From Phaeobacter bryozoorum (GTDB taxonomy: Bacteria > Pseudomonadota > Alphaproteobacteria > Rhodobacterales > Rhodobacteraceae), in the NCBI RefSeq assembly GCF_041893525.1, contig NZ_CP169070.1: DNA of 64,000 nucleotides; one strand, 5' to 3'. The translations under genes and the position numbers were made by a program. Positions 9,419 to 20,067 of this stretch are shown in pieces. Each line of letters begins with the position of its first letter. Position 1 is the stretch's first letter. The notes beneath the pieces were generated by a model. That model saw only the letters and a list, made by a program, of their open reading frames with translations. It ran no database searches and was not told the origin of the DNA.

Positions 9419-10410
9419 TCGAACAGCTCAGCCGGGATGCGCCGGTCCAGCGCTTCGGGCCATTCCATCGCGGGGTCGAGCCGGATCACGGCGATGCCGC
9501 GCAGGCCGGTTTTCACATGTTCGATCCGCGCCGCCACCAGATCCTGCGGGATGCGCACGCGGACGCGGAACACCAGCTGCTCCCGCTCGCTGAGGGTCTC
9601 GACCTGTTTTGGGGTGAACTGCGCCTCTGGCGAGACAAAGGTGACGGTGGCGGGAATGGCGTAATCGGGCAGGGCGTCCAGCACGATGCGGGCCTCGGCT
9701 CCGATCGGCAGAAGCCCGGCCTCGCGGGCGGGCAGGAACACTTCCATATAGATGTTTTCCAGACTGAGAAGCGTCAGGATCGGCCCGCCGGCGCCAACCA
9801 CCTCGCCCGGTTCCGCCAGCCGGTAGAGCACCCGGCCCGGCATCGGCGCGTTCAGCGTGCTGTCCTCGATCTGGGCGGCGATCCGGCGGACCTCGGCCTC
9901 TGCCGCCGCGATCCCGGCCTCGGCGGTGGCGACCCGCGCCTCTGCCGCGCCCAGCACCGCCTCGGCCACCGAATGGATGGTGTCGCGCTCCTCGTGGAGG
10001 GTTTCTGAGATATTGCGCCCGGCCAAGAGCGCGGTGGCGCGCTCCAGCTCATGCTCGGCGCGGCGGTGCTCGCTCTGGCGTTGCACCACCAGCGCCTCTG
10101 CCTCGGCCCTGGTCTGGCGCGCCAGCGCGACTTCGGCGCGGGCCCGGTCATGCGTCGCCGCCAGCTCATCGGTGTCCATCACCACCAGCACATCGCCCGC
10201 CGCAACCAGACTGCCCTCAGCCGTCAGCACCTTGGCCACCCGACCCGCCCTTGCCGGGGCAATCTCCACCTGTTCGGCCTCGATCCGGCCATTGCCCTGC
10301 ACGAAACCCTCCGGCAGCTCTGCGCCGTTTTCCGAAACAAACAGATACGCCGCAGCCGCCAGCAGCAGCGCGGCGGCGGCAGTCAGAAAAACACCCGTTG
10401 TTCTGGTCAT
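9415..10410 (-). CDS. HlyD-family periplasmic adaptor of the RbbA-type exporter (YhiI-like)
   Basis: 331 residues, started at the ATG at 10410 rather than a much longer in-frame extension, because this start directly opens a membrane anchor (residues 6-27). A biotinyl-lipoyl half (about 40-75), a long Ala/Glu-rich coiled coil (about 80-165), the second lipoyl half (about 175-205) and a beta-barrel domain follow. It would bridge the inner-membrane ABC complex to the outer membrane. It is the first gene of a leftward three-gene operon and is divergent from the cytochrome c gene at 10583. Confidence 0.85.
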   Translation of the reverse strand: MTRTTGVFLTAAAALLLAAAAYLFVSENGAELPEGFVQGNGRIEAEQVEIAPARAGRVAKVLTAEGSLVAAGDVLVVMDTDELAATHDRARAEVALARQTRAEAEALVVQRQSEHRRAEHELERATALLAGRNISETLHEERDTIHSVAEAVLGAAEARVATAEAGIAAAEAEVRRIAAQIEDSTLNAPMPGRVLYRLAEPGEVVGAGGPILTLLSLENIYMEVFLPAREAGLLPIGAEARIVLDALPDYAIPATVTFVSPEAQFTPKQVETLSEREQLVFRVRVRIPQDLVAARIEHVKTGLRGIAVIRLDPAMEWPEALDRRIPAELFE

Positions 10411-10582
10411 GGCACAGCACCCCGATCCCGTTGCGTCCTTTGCGGAGCCTAGATGATCTGGGCATCGGCCACCTTGCGCTGGGTCAATCCGGCGGCGCGG
10501 GAATGCTGCTATGATCGGACGGCGGCCACCGGACAGACCCGGGACATGCGCCGCGGCAGGTTTGACACAAAGGAGAACAGCC

Positions 10583-10987
10583 ATGCTGATGCGGCTCGCA
10601 GCGATACTGGCGATTGCGGCAGGACCGGTCTGGGCACAGGAGGCCGACAGCGATAAGGGCCGGGACTTGTTTCTGTATTTCTGTGCGGAGTGCCACGGAA
10701 AGGATGCTGCCAGCCTTGGCCCCATGGCCGAGATGATGGCGCTGCGCCCGCCGGATCTGACCCAGCTGGCCACGCGAAACGGCGGCGATTTTCCGGTTGA
10801 AGCCGTGGCCAGGCAGATCGACGGACGGCAACCGATTGCCGCCCATGGCGATATGCCGATGTTCGGCCCGACGCTGGACGAGGACAAATATGTCGCCCTT
10901 GCGTTGCCCGGCGGCCAGCCGATGATGGTGCCCCGGTCGCTCAGCAGTCTGATTGCCTATCTGCAAACGGTGCAGGACAAGCGCTGA
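10583..10987 (+). CDS. Small periplasmic mono-haem cytochrome c
   Basis: 134 residues: signal peptide (about 1-18, cleavage after VWA), then one CAECH haem-attachment site near residue 39 and a candidate Met axial ligand in the C-terminal half (GDMPMFGP). This is a class I cytochrome c layout. The ATG at 10583 is preceded by AAAGGAG. It lies alone between divergent and convergent genes, so its electron-transfer partners cannot be read from context. The downstream gap to 11125 shows nothing recognisable. Confidence 0.85.
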   Translation: MLMRLAAILAIAAGPVWAQEADSDKGRDLFLYFCAECHGKDAASLGPMAEMMALRPPDLTQLATRNGGDFPVEAVARQIDGRQPIAAHGDMPMFGPTLDEDKYVALALPGGQPMMVPRSLSSLIAYLQTVQDKR

Positions 10988-11125
10988 GCAGCCGACTGAC
11001 GGGCAGTGTCTAATTTCAACATAACACAGATTATATGCTTTGATGCTGCGGCTCAGGAGGCGCAACGCCCCGCTTCGGCTAGTTCGCTGCCGGGGGGCAT
11101 TGCATTGGTGGCGCGCTGATTGGGA

Positions 11126-12250
11126 TTACCGGGTGACCCAGGAGCCGCCGTCGGCGGAGGACGCCTGAGCTGCGGAGATGAACCACATCCCATCCAGCCC
11201 TGCCTGAAGACCCGGCAGCAACGGATTGTCGGTGCGGTTTTCGATCACCTCGGCAATATCGGTGTAAAGCGTTGCAAACCCTTCCAGATACCCCTCTGGA
11301 TGACCGGGCGGAACGCGGGTCCAGTCGGGTCCGATGCCGGCCCCGCCACGGGTCAGGATCTGCTTTGGTTCTCCAAAACGGGTGAAACTCATCTGATTGG
11401 GGTCCTCATGCCCCCATTCAAGACCACCCTTATCGCCGAAGATCCGCAGGCGCAGGCTGTTTTCGCAGCCAACGGCGATCTGGCTGGCCCAGATCATGCC
11501 ACGCGCGCCGCCGTCGTAGCGCAGCAGGATATGGGCGTTGTCATCGACCCGGCGTCCCGGCCCGAAGCTGTGCAGCTCTGCCGAGAGCGCCTCCGGGGTC
11601 AGACCGCTGACAAAGCAGGCAATGTTAAAGGCATGGGTGCCGATATCGCCAATGGCGCCTGCGCCGGACTGTGAGGGATCGGTGCGCCAGGCGGCCTGTT
11701 TGTGGCCGTCCTGTTCAATCGGATCGGTCAGCCAGTCCTGGGCATATTCCACCTGCACCAGCCGGATCCGACCAAGATCGCCGCGCGCGATCATGGCGCG
11801 GGCCTGTCGCAGCAGCGGATAGCCGGTATAATTATGGGTCAGAAAAAACCGGGCGCTGCTGGCCTCCGCCGCCTGTCTGATCGCCTCGGCCTCGGCTGCG
11901 CTGGCGGCCAGCGGTTTGTCGCAGATCACATGAATGCCCGCGTTGAGAAAGGCGATGCTGGGACCTGCGTGCAGATGGTTGGGTGTCACAATGGCAACCG
12001 CATCGATGCCATCGTCGCGCCCGGCCTCGGCGCGGGCCATCTCGTCATAGCTGGCGTAGCTGCGATCCGCGGCGATCCCCAGCTCTGCGGCGCTGGCCAT
12101 CGCGCGTTCCGGGTCTGATGATAGCGCGCCGGCAACCAGCTCAAACCGGTCGTCCATCCGGGCAGCAATCCGGTGCACCGCACCGATAAAGGCACCCTGC
12201 CCGCCCCCGACCATCCCCAGTCTGAGGCGCGTCCTGCGATCCGTCGTCAT
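11126..12250 (-). CDS. Gfo/Idh/MocA-family NAD(P)-dependent dehydrogenase
   Basis: 374-residue oxidoreductase acting on a sugar, inositol or similar polyol. The N-terminal Rossmann domain has GMVGGGQGAF, and the family motif CDKPLA occurs near residue 110 with its active-site Lys. A C-terminal substrate domain with GDIGTHAFN follows. The ATG at 12250 is chosen because it overlaps an upstream stop (ATGA) and removes an unlikely N-terminal extension. The overlapping upstream fragment suggests it was the second gene of a sugar-related operon. Substrate unknown. Confidence 0.82.
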   Translation of the reverse strand: MTTDRRTRLRLGMVGGGQGAFIGAVHRIAARMDDRFELVAGALSSDPERAMASAAELGIAADRSYASYDEMARAEAGRDDGIDAVAIVTPNHLHAGPSIAFLNAGIHVICDKPLAASAAEAEAIRQAAEASSARFFLTHNYTGYPLLRQARAMIARGDLGRIRLVQVEYAQDWLTDPIEQDGHKQAAWRTDPSQSGAGAIGDIGTHAFNIACFVSGLTPEALSAELHSFGPGRRVDDNAHILLRYDGGARGMIWASQIAVGCENSLRLRIFGDKGGLEWGHEDPNQMSFTRFGEPKQILTRGGAGIGPDWTRVPPGHPEGYLEGFATLYTDIAEVIENRTDNPLLPGLQAGLDGMWFISAAQASSADGGSWVTR

Positions 12251-12419
12251 AGTCCCAGCATCTCCCGAATTGTCTTCCTGTCGCGTTCGCCGTCGGCACA
12301 AGCTCAAAGGCCGTGTCTGTGCCCTCGATCAGATGGCGCGTGATAACGGGTGCGCCTTTTGGCAACCCGCTACTGTCGGCAATTTCAGCCAGCACTCCGA
12401 TACGAGCGCTGCCCAGCTG
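12247..12419 (-). pseudogene. Possible 3' remnant of a gene coupled to the dehydrogenase
   Basis: Upstream of the dehydrogenase, an open frame from about 12419 reads ARIGVLAEIADSSGLPKG onward, then loses frame near 12295. In the shifted frame it ends GERDRKTIREMLGL and a TGA that overlaps the dehydrogenase ATG. One extra G at 12295-12296 joins both parts into about 57 residues with a natural-looking C-terminus. An upstream stop at 12420-12422 truncates the frame. I cannot assign a family. The remaining 12420-12586 stretch holds only a GC-rich hairpin. Confidence 0.33.
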
Positions 12420-12509
12420 TCATAGCCCTATTGCCACCGTTTGGGAAATACTCCCGTAAAATCAACCGGCCTCTAGCACGGCCCTGTAGCACGGAGCGCG
12501 AAAGCGGCA

Positions 12510-12536
12510 GGCGCCGCTGACGGCCGAAGCGGCGCC
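12510..12536 (-). terminator. GC-rich hairpin after the giant RTX gene
   Basis: GGCGCCGCT (12510-12518) pairs with AGCGGCGCC (12528-12536) around a 9-nt loop, about 50 bp beyond the RTX stop. There is no clear T run on the leftward strand, so it may be a terminator or simply an mRNA-stabilising hairpin. Confidence 0.4.
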
Positions 12537-12586
12537 GCCTGATGCGGTTGTCCGCCGGTCTGGCGGCGGCAGGGCGGTCCGGTTGC

Positions 12587-15500
12587 TCAGAACAGGAGGT
12601 CGGCGGTCTCCAGTTCGGCCCGCGTGACATCTATCAGGGTCAGGGTGCTGCCATCGGCAAAGGTAAAGACGAAATCATCCCCCGATTGCGCCCCGAAAGA
12701 CAGCGCCTGGTCCCGGCTGGTGAAACCAAATTCGCGCAGGGTCAACTGGTCCTCCTGCGCGTCGAAATCGGCGATACGATCATTGCCGCGACCGCTGACA
12801 AAGATAAAGACGTCGATGCCCGCACCGCCGCGCAGCAGGTCGTCGCCCATACCGCCGTTCAGCGTGTCCCGACCCTCGCCGCCAGCAAGGCTGTCATTGC
12901 CGCTGCCGCCAAAGGCGCGGTCGTCCTGGGAGCCCATTGCGATCTGGTCGTTGCCGCCCCCGCCGTTCACGCGGTCGGCGCCGCCGCCAGCAAAGACGAT
13001 ATCATCGCCACGTCCCGCTCCGATCGTGTCGTTCCCGAGGCCGCCATAAACAGTATCGTCTCCAACGCCCCCCCGCAGCGTATCCTCACCCGTGCCACCG
13101 TGCATGAAGTCATTGCCGCTGCCGCCGTTCAAACGGTCATTGCCGTCGCCGGCGACCCCCCGGTCGTTCCCGGACCCAAGGAAGAGCTGGTCGTCCCCGT
13201 CGCCTCCGCGCAGCGTGTCCACACCGCTGCCGCCGCTCAGAAGGTCCTCGCCCCGGTTGCCGGTGATGCGATCATTGCCGCCGCCGCCGTTGATGGTGTC
13301 ATTGAAGTTGGTGCCGCCGATGGAGTCATCGTCGTCGCCAGCCGACATATCCAGCGGCCTGCCGCCTGTTGATCCGCCTCCCGGCGCTGGCGCCGGGTTA
13401 ACGTTGATCGTGACTACGGCCATATCTGACAAGGCATTGTCGGTACCGCCAGCAATCTGCACGCCGATCTGACGGTTGCCGTCGGTTGGCGCGCCGGCTG
13501 CGGCGTTGTCATATTGAAGGGCCCGCAGCAGGGTCTGGATCGTCGCGGGTGTTGCACCCGAGGTGAGGGTGATGACCAGATCTTCACCCGCGCCGCCGGT
13601 GCCGGTTGCCACGATGGTTCCGACGGGCACACCGCCGACGGAGACCACCGAGCCGTTGGCCTGACCGGCAGAGAGCGACACGGTGCCGCTGACATCGATG
13701 AGGAGCCGATCCTCGGCCTGCATCCCGCTCTCGAAGGAGACGGTCAGCGTGCCGGTATCAAAATCGGCGCTATCCGCGTCGCTGACAGTCAGGTCCCCCG
13801 CCACATCAAGAGCTGTGGCGCTGTCACCCTCGGTAAAGGTGAAACTGTCGCCGTCGAGATTGCCGATCACCGGAGGGGTGCCGGTCGCATTCAGGAGGAA
13901 GCTGACGCTGCTATCCTGATCGCCACCGTTGGCAGTGCCATCGGCATCATTCAGCGTCAGGGTGAAATCCCGCGCGCCGACCGTGGACGGGGCCTCATAG
14001 GTGATAGACCGGATCAGGGTCTGGATCGCCGCGTTGGTCGCATCGGCGGTGCTGAAGTTGATGGTCAGATCCGAACCGCCCTGCCCGTCATTGGTGATAT
14101 CCACCGTGCCAATGGTCACGCCGTTGACCAGAACAGTCTCTCCTGCGGAAAGGCTGGCATCGCCTCCGGCAGTGACAATCGTGCCGTCAACGCCCCAATT
14201 GCCATTTGTGGTGCCTGAATTCTGCGAAATTGTCAGCTGGCCGCCGTTGTAATCGCTGGAATCGAGGTTGGATACCGTCACCGCGGACAAACCGCCAAGG
14301 CTCTGGGCGCCGGTTCCGACAACAACCTGGCTCGTCGCATGGTAGTGGGCATTGCCGATCACCGGGGCATCGTTCACCGGCAGCACGTTTACCAACGACG
14401 ACAGCGTCAGCGGGGCGCTGTTGGCGTTGCTGCCGGTTGCACTGCCGCTGTCGGTCAGGCCGGTGATGGTGACAACACGGCTGCCCCCGGTCGGGGTTTC
14501 GGATGTGTTGCGATAGGTGATGGTGTCAACCAGCGTCTCGGCCGCGGCGGTGCTCAGCGTGCCGCCGGTCAGGGTGACGGTTGCGGTATTGCCCAAGACG
14601 GATACCGTCGCAGTCAGGCCGTTGCTCGCGGTGGTCAGCGTGTTGGCATCCGTCAGCGCCAAGACACTGCCGTCGATCGTCAGCACCTCCGCCGCGCCGT
14701 CGGCGATATTGGTGACCGTCAGGCTGAGAGTGGTCAGCGTCTGCCCCGCCTCGACGGTGTCGGCGCTGACAGTGTTGAACAGATCCGCTGCCGGGTCGCC
14801 TTCCACAAAATTCGGATTGCTGCCGGTTGCGACCAGCGTCGGCGCATCATCCGTGGCCGCGACGGTCACGGTCAGCGTCGCAGTGTCGGAGCTGATGCTG
14901 GTGCCGTCGGTGATGGTGAGACCCAGCGTCCGGTCATGGGTCGCCGGGTCATCGCTGCTGTTGTCGTAGGAGAGCGCGCCGACCAGCGTCTGCACCCGGG
15001 GGAGGGGGTCGCATTGGCGTTGAAATTGATGCCTAGGGTTTCATTGGCGCCACCGGTCGCACCGTTGGCCAAGGTGCCGATCACCACGCCGCCCACGCTG
15101 ACGGAGGAGGCCGCTGTCTGCCCGGCAGACAGTGTGACGGAACCGCTGGTGTCGATCAGCAGGCGATCATTGGCGGTCTGTCCGCTTTGGAAGGCAAGGC
15201 TCAGTGTGCCGCTGCCGAGATTATTATCGGCATCGCTGATCGTGACATTGCCGCCGGTATCCATCGCCACCGCGCCGAGGTTCTCGACAAAGGCGACGGT
15301 ATCGCCGACCAGATTGCCAACCACGGGTTTGTTGCCAAGGATCATCGAAAAATCGACCGAGGTGGACTGCGCGCCGCCATTGGCCGTGCCATCGTTGTCA
15401 TCCAGGCTGAGGGTGAAGGTCTGCGCACCGGTCCCGGCCGAGGCGCCCCAGGCGAGATTGCGGATCAATGTCTGGATTCGGGCATCGTCCGCATTGGCGG

Positions 15501-18500
15501 TGAGGTTGATTGCAAGCGTGTTGCCGCCCTGCCCGTCCTCGGTTGCATCGACGGTGCCAATGGTCACGCCACCAATCTGAATGGTTTCATTAGCCGCAAT
15601 GCCCCCGTCACCGCCCGATGTCACCGTTGTGCCGTCGACGGAGAAGCTGCCGCTTGCGGTGTTGTTGCTGTCCTTGTCGACAATCCGCAGGACGCCGCCG
15701 TTGTAATCGGGCGAATCTGCATTGGCGAGAGTGGCGTCGGCGCCAGCATCGATCAGCGCAGATGCGCCAGGTGTCAGGACGCCCTGATCCCCCGTCAGAT
15801 TTGCCAGCACGGGAGCGTCGTTGACGGCGGTCACCGTGACCGTGCTTGTCACGGCCAGGGCGGCAGTGTCATCGCCGCTGTTTGCCGTGCCGCCACTATC
15901 GACAAGCTCGGTCACGGTGACCACGCGATTGGCGGTTGTTGTGGGATTATCTGATGTATTCCGGTAGGTTATACCATCTACGAGTGTTTGAAGCGCCGCA
16001 GGGCTGAGGGTGCCTCCGGTGGCGGTGATGGTGGCGGTGCTGCCGGTTACGGAGACGCTCACCGACAGGGAGTTGGCGGCACTGACAAGAGCGGTGCCAT
16101 TTGTCAGGGCCACGTCGGTGCCGTCAAACACCAGTATTTCATCCGCGCCGTCGGCGATATTGGTGATGGTCAGGGTCAGGCCCGTGATCGTCTGTCCGGT
16201 TTCAACCGTGCTGGAGGTAACGCTGTTGAACAGGTCAACCGCCGCGCCGCCCTCAACATGGGTTGGGTTGCCGCCGGTAGCAGTCAGCGTTGGTTCGTCG
16301 TTGACGCCGGTATTGCTCACCGTGACCGAGCCGGTAGCGGAGGCGATCCCGCCGCTGCCCTGGCTGCCCACATTGCCGTCCGAGAAGGTCCAGTCCAACT
16401 GGACCGAGGCATCCGGGTTATTGCTGGTGTTGCTGTAGGTCACCCGCTGCAACACGTCGTTCACCAGAGCGGTTGTCGCCGGGGTGGCGAGGGAGGTGAA
16501 ACTGATCGTCAGCGTACCGCCCACCTCGGCAAATGTCGCAAAGCTCTGCCCGCCGCTTTGCAGCATATTGCCGCTGACCGTGAACAGAGCCCCGGTCACA
16601 TCAAAGCCGAAATCATCCTCGAGATCGGTGCCGCCGTTGCGGGCGATGGTCAGCGAGGCACCGCCGAAATCGCCATTGCCACCATTCAGGCTGGCCAGTT
16701 CGGTGTCGGCAATGGTGGCGGTGCTGTCCAGAACAACGGCGCTGCCGCCTTCGACAAAGGTCGGCGTGGCATCCAGACCGGCAAAGACCGGGGCGTCGTT
16801 GACGCTGGTGACAGTAATACTGGCGGTGTCGCTGATGGCTGAAAACGCGCTTGTACCGCCGGTCACGCTGGCGTCCGCGACGCCGCCGGCAGAGCCGGTG
16901 GAGCGATCCCAGGCGCGGATGGTGATGGTGGCGGTGCCGGAATAATCCGCATCTGGCACAAAGCGGATCAGATGGGTAGCCGCCCCCGCCAGCGACCCGT
17001 CCAGCAGGCGCGCAGCGCTTGTTAGATCGACCGATGTGCCGGTGGTGGCGGTGAAATTCGTCCAGCTGGTTCCGTTGTCGAGGGAATATTGCCAGATCCC
17101 GTTGGTGTTATCGACCGCAGTCACCGCAATCGCTTCGACCGGGCTGCCATCGACATCGGTCACGCTGCCATCGGACACGATGCTGGCAACGCTGTCACCT
17201 GTGTTATTGGCGTTGTTGCTGGCGTCGTCGTCGCCATCAGCGGAGGAGCCATCGTCATCGCCTGCGTCCTCGGCAATGGTGCTGAGCACGGGCGACGCCG
17301 CGGCGTCGAGCACCGGCGCGTCATTCACCGCCGAAATGGTGATACTGACCGTATCGGCGCTGCCATTTGTGGTGCCGTCGTTGGGGGTGACGGTCAGAAC
17401 CGCAGTAGTGGTGTCATTGCTGGCGGTGGTGTAGCGAAGTTTTGACGTGTCGTTCAGATAGGTATTGAGATCAGCGGCCGACCCCTGCAACGTCATCGAC
17501 CCGGTGCCGGAATTTGCCACGGTCACACCGGCGGTTGTTCCGTTGCCATCGGTGGTGGCGATGGTGCCGCGATCCACGGCCAGGGTCAGGGTTATGGTAT
17601 CGCCGTCGGCGTCAGATATATTGTAGGCCGACAGGTCAATCGCCGTCGCAACATCCTCTGTCGCAGTGTCATCTGGCGGTGTCCCGCCCAGCAGCGGGGC
17701 GTTATTGGCTGAAACCACGGCCGTGTCGACGGTCATGGTCAGGACCGCGAATTCCTGGAAACTGGGTTCATTGGTGTAATCGACCGCAATGCGTCGCACC
17801 GATCCCCAGGCTGCATCCGCGTCCCAGTCGCCGCTGCCGATGCTGTATGACACCAGTGCATTGGAACCGGCCGCAGCCCAGGTCAGCGTATCTGAGACGA
17901 TTTCTGTCCCGCTGCTGTCAAAGCCACGGATGGTGAAAGTCTGTGAGGTGATGCTCTGCGCCCGGCCGAGCACCCGAAACCCCTCGAAACTGAAATCGCC
18001 ATCACCGGCCAGCTGAAATCCGTTGCTGTCATCGTTGTAGAAGGCACCGTCCATTGCGCCGATGGTCCCGCCCTCGACAGCGCCCACCGCCAGGTTCTGC
18101 GCGCCGCGCATGTTCAGATTGGTGAAGGTGCTTGAACCCTCGCTGCCGTCACCAAAATCAAGCGTCAGCGTCAGCCCGGGGAAATCCGCGATCCCGTCGC
18201 TGCCATCGGCCCAGGCGTCCTTGTTGTTGCCGCCATTTGTATAGTTGCCGTAGTTCAATACAGTGGACAGAACTGCCGGATAGGCCGCCTGCGCCACTGC
18301 CGAAATCCCGATCGGGGTTGAGATCGCGCCGATCTGCATCTCCAGATCCCAGTCGCCGCCCAGCTCGGCAGCGCCGGTCAGTGTCCGCGATGCGGCAACA
18401 TTCGCGCCGGTCGCCTCGGCCAGGGCAGCAACGAAGGCTTCGCCTTTGGCAGTTGCCGCCACCTCGCAGCCATAAAGCAGGATGTCACCACCGGGATGCA

Positions 18501-18774
18501 GCGCCCGGCGCAGGGCCTCCATCACCTCAGGATACCGGGCGAGCGTGGCCTCGGTCACGGTTTCGTCACCGATTAACAGCGCGCCGTCTTCGCCGTGGGA
18601 CATGATATGCAGCGCCGACAGACCGCGCACTGCGCTGAGGGCCTCTGCGATCTGACGCAGGCCGGACCCGTTGCGGGTCAGATAGATGACGGTTGCGTCA
18701 TCCGGCAGATCGATATGCAGGGTCTGACAGTGGTCGACGGCGGAATCAAAAACGAAATACTGGGTATCAATCAT
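12587..18774 (-). pseudogene. Giant DUF4347 / cadherin-like / RTX exoprotein, one frameshift near 15000
   Basis: About 2,060 residues once a one-base shift is corrected. Residues about 5-165 are a DUF4347 domain (SHGEDGALLIGDETV, ILLYGCEVA). About ten cadherin-like or VCBS-type repeats follow, with recurrent VNDAPVL linkers and QTLxRxxxY segments. The C-terminus has about fourteen Asp/Gly-rich nonapeptide repeats (GGxGxDxxx), a serralysin-type calcium-binding block, then a terminal region ending DLLF that should carry the type I secretion signal. The frame breaks where two G5 runs (14998-15002 and 15004-15008) occur; one more base rejoins it. It is probably a calcium-dependent adhesin or surface protein. 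No T1SS transporter lies next to it. Confidence 0.8.
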
Positions 18775-19062
18775 CTGAGTGCTCTGAGATTAAAGCTTAC
18801 AATCCAAAGGTATGATCAGTCGTCTTGCTCAACCTATAGGATATCGAGGTTAATCAATCGGTAATGGCCAAATTATGTGGCAAGCTTATTAAAAAGTTCT
18901 TGCATCCAATATGCCAATCGTGCGGGGCGATGACTTTTTTTACGATAGGGGACAGCGCTGGGTCCGACCCAAAGGATCACGAACCGGGACGGCGCCGCAG
19001 TGCCGGGACGGGCCAGGCGCTGGTGGCTTCATGCCAGCTCTGTCGGGCAGCAGGCCGGAAGG

Positions 19063-19950
19063 TCAGCCGTTCAGCACCGAGGCGCTGCCTGCCAGCACCT
19101 CCTGAACCAGCGGATTGGGAAAACGGCGCCGCAGGGTGACCGCATAGAAGGTCTCGCGAATGCGGGGGTGCTCCTCGGCCTCCAGCAGCCGCCCCGAGGA
19201 CAGCTCATCCTGCACCACGATCGGGGCCACCAGCGCCAGGCCGATATCCTCGCGGGCCAACAGCCGCATCATCGCCATGTCGTCGACCTCGGCAGCCACC
19301 TGCGGCACCACCGACAGGCGACTGGCCATGGCATCAAAGGCGGTCCGCACCGTATTGTCGGTGGTCGGCAGCACAAAGGGATGGGTGGTCAGCAATTCGC
19401 GGATCGGCAGGCGTGGATCCAGCCGCGCCGGGGTGCCGACGATGCTCACCGCCTGATCCCCGATCTGATGGGTTTCATAGGGGGTCAGGCTGTCGTCGGG
19501 AGGCTCGCGGTTCATCAGAACCAGATCGAGGTTCAGCGTTGCCAGCCCCTCCAGCAACTCGGTTGGGCTGCCGGAGCGCAGGATCACCTCGACATCGCTG
19601 CGCGCCAGCATGGGCCGCAGGAACCCGATCTGAAAGTTCCGCGACAGTGTGGCCAGCGCACCCACCCGCAGCGCCTGACGGCTGCGCTCGCTGCCTTCCA
19701 GCGTGGCAATCAGCTCCTGCCCGGTGGCAAAGATCGCATCGGCATGATCCAGCGCGATACGCCCCGCCTCGGTCAGATGCAGCTGCCGTCCGCGCCGGTC
19801 GAACAGCGGATGGCCCAGCCGCTCCTCCAGCTGTTTGATCTGCACAGAAAGCGCCGATTGCGACAGATTCAGCCGCTGCGCGGTGCGGGTCAGATTGCCG
19901 TCATGGGCGACGGCCCAGAAATAGCGCAGATGATGATAGTTCAGGGGCAT
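19063..19950 (-). CDS. LysR-family regulator, divergent from dabB
   Basis: 295 residues. The winged HTH is at about 5-65 (LNLSQSALSVQIKQLEERLG), followed by the two-lobed effector-binding domain. The sequence after the HTH (HPLFDRRGRQLHLTEAG) resembles the NhaR branch. It is divergent from the bicarbonate-uptake pair with only 117 bp between the start codons, the classical arrangement in which a LysR protein controls both its own gene and the neighbouring operon. Regulation of dabBA by CO2 or bicarbonate supply is inference. Confidence 0.85.
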   Translation of the reverse strand: MPLNYHHLRYFWAVAHDGNLTRTAQRLNLSQSALSVQIKQLEERLGHPLFDRRGRQLHLTEAGRIALDHADAIFATGQELIATLEGSERSRQALRVGALATLSRNFQIGFLRPMLARSDVEVILRSGSPTELLEGLATLNLDLVLMNREPPDDSLTPYETHQIGDQAVSIVGTPARLDPRLPIRELLTTHPFVLPTTDNTVRTAFDAMASRLSVVPQVAAEVDDMAMMRLLAREDIGLALVAPIVVQDELSSGRLLEAEEHPRIRETFYAVTLRRRFPNPLVQEVLAGSASVLNG

Positions 19951-20067
19951 TCATTCGTTTTAATAGAACGATAAGGCCATAACAATGAATTTTTATTAAT
20001 CAAAGATCCGCGCTACCTGTCTCGGTGACGCAGCGTCCCCTGCTGCATGTGAATACGGGAGCCTTTC
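19951..20067. promoter_or_regulatory. Divergent LysR / dabB promoter region with LysR-type dyad
   Basis: TCGTT (19955-19959) and AACGA (19967-19971) form a dyad around the 7-bp core TTAATAG, fitting the T-N11-A LysR box. The AT-rich stretch at 19982-20005 (AATGAATTTTTATTAATC) is the most likely core promoter for dabB. The ribosome site GGGAG precedes the dabB ATG. Confidence 0.5.

Noticed and set aside
10411..10887. N-terminal extension of the HlyD adaptor to 10887
   Set aside because: It overlaps the divergent cytochrome c gene and would place residues before an obvious membrane anchor.
12600..13360. Repetitive DNA resembling an array of direct repeats
   Set aside because: The periodicity follows 27-bp units coding for RTX nonapeptides; there are no constant repeats with unique spacers, so it is not CRISPR.
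12542..15580. Long rightward open frames opposite the RTX gene
   Set aside because: They are periodic shadows of the Asp/Gly and cadherin repeats on the other strand.
18864..19139. Short rightward frames between the RTX and LysR genes
   Set aside because: No ribosome site or recognisable sequence; low-quality composition in an AT-rich promoter region.
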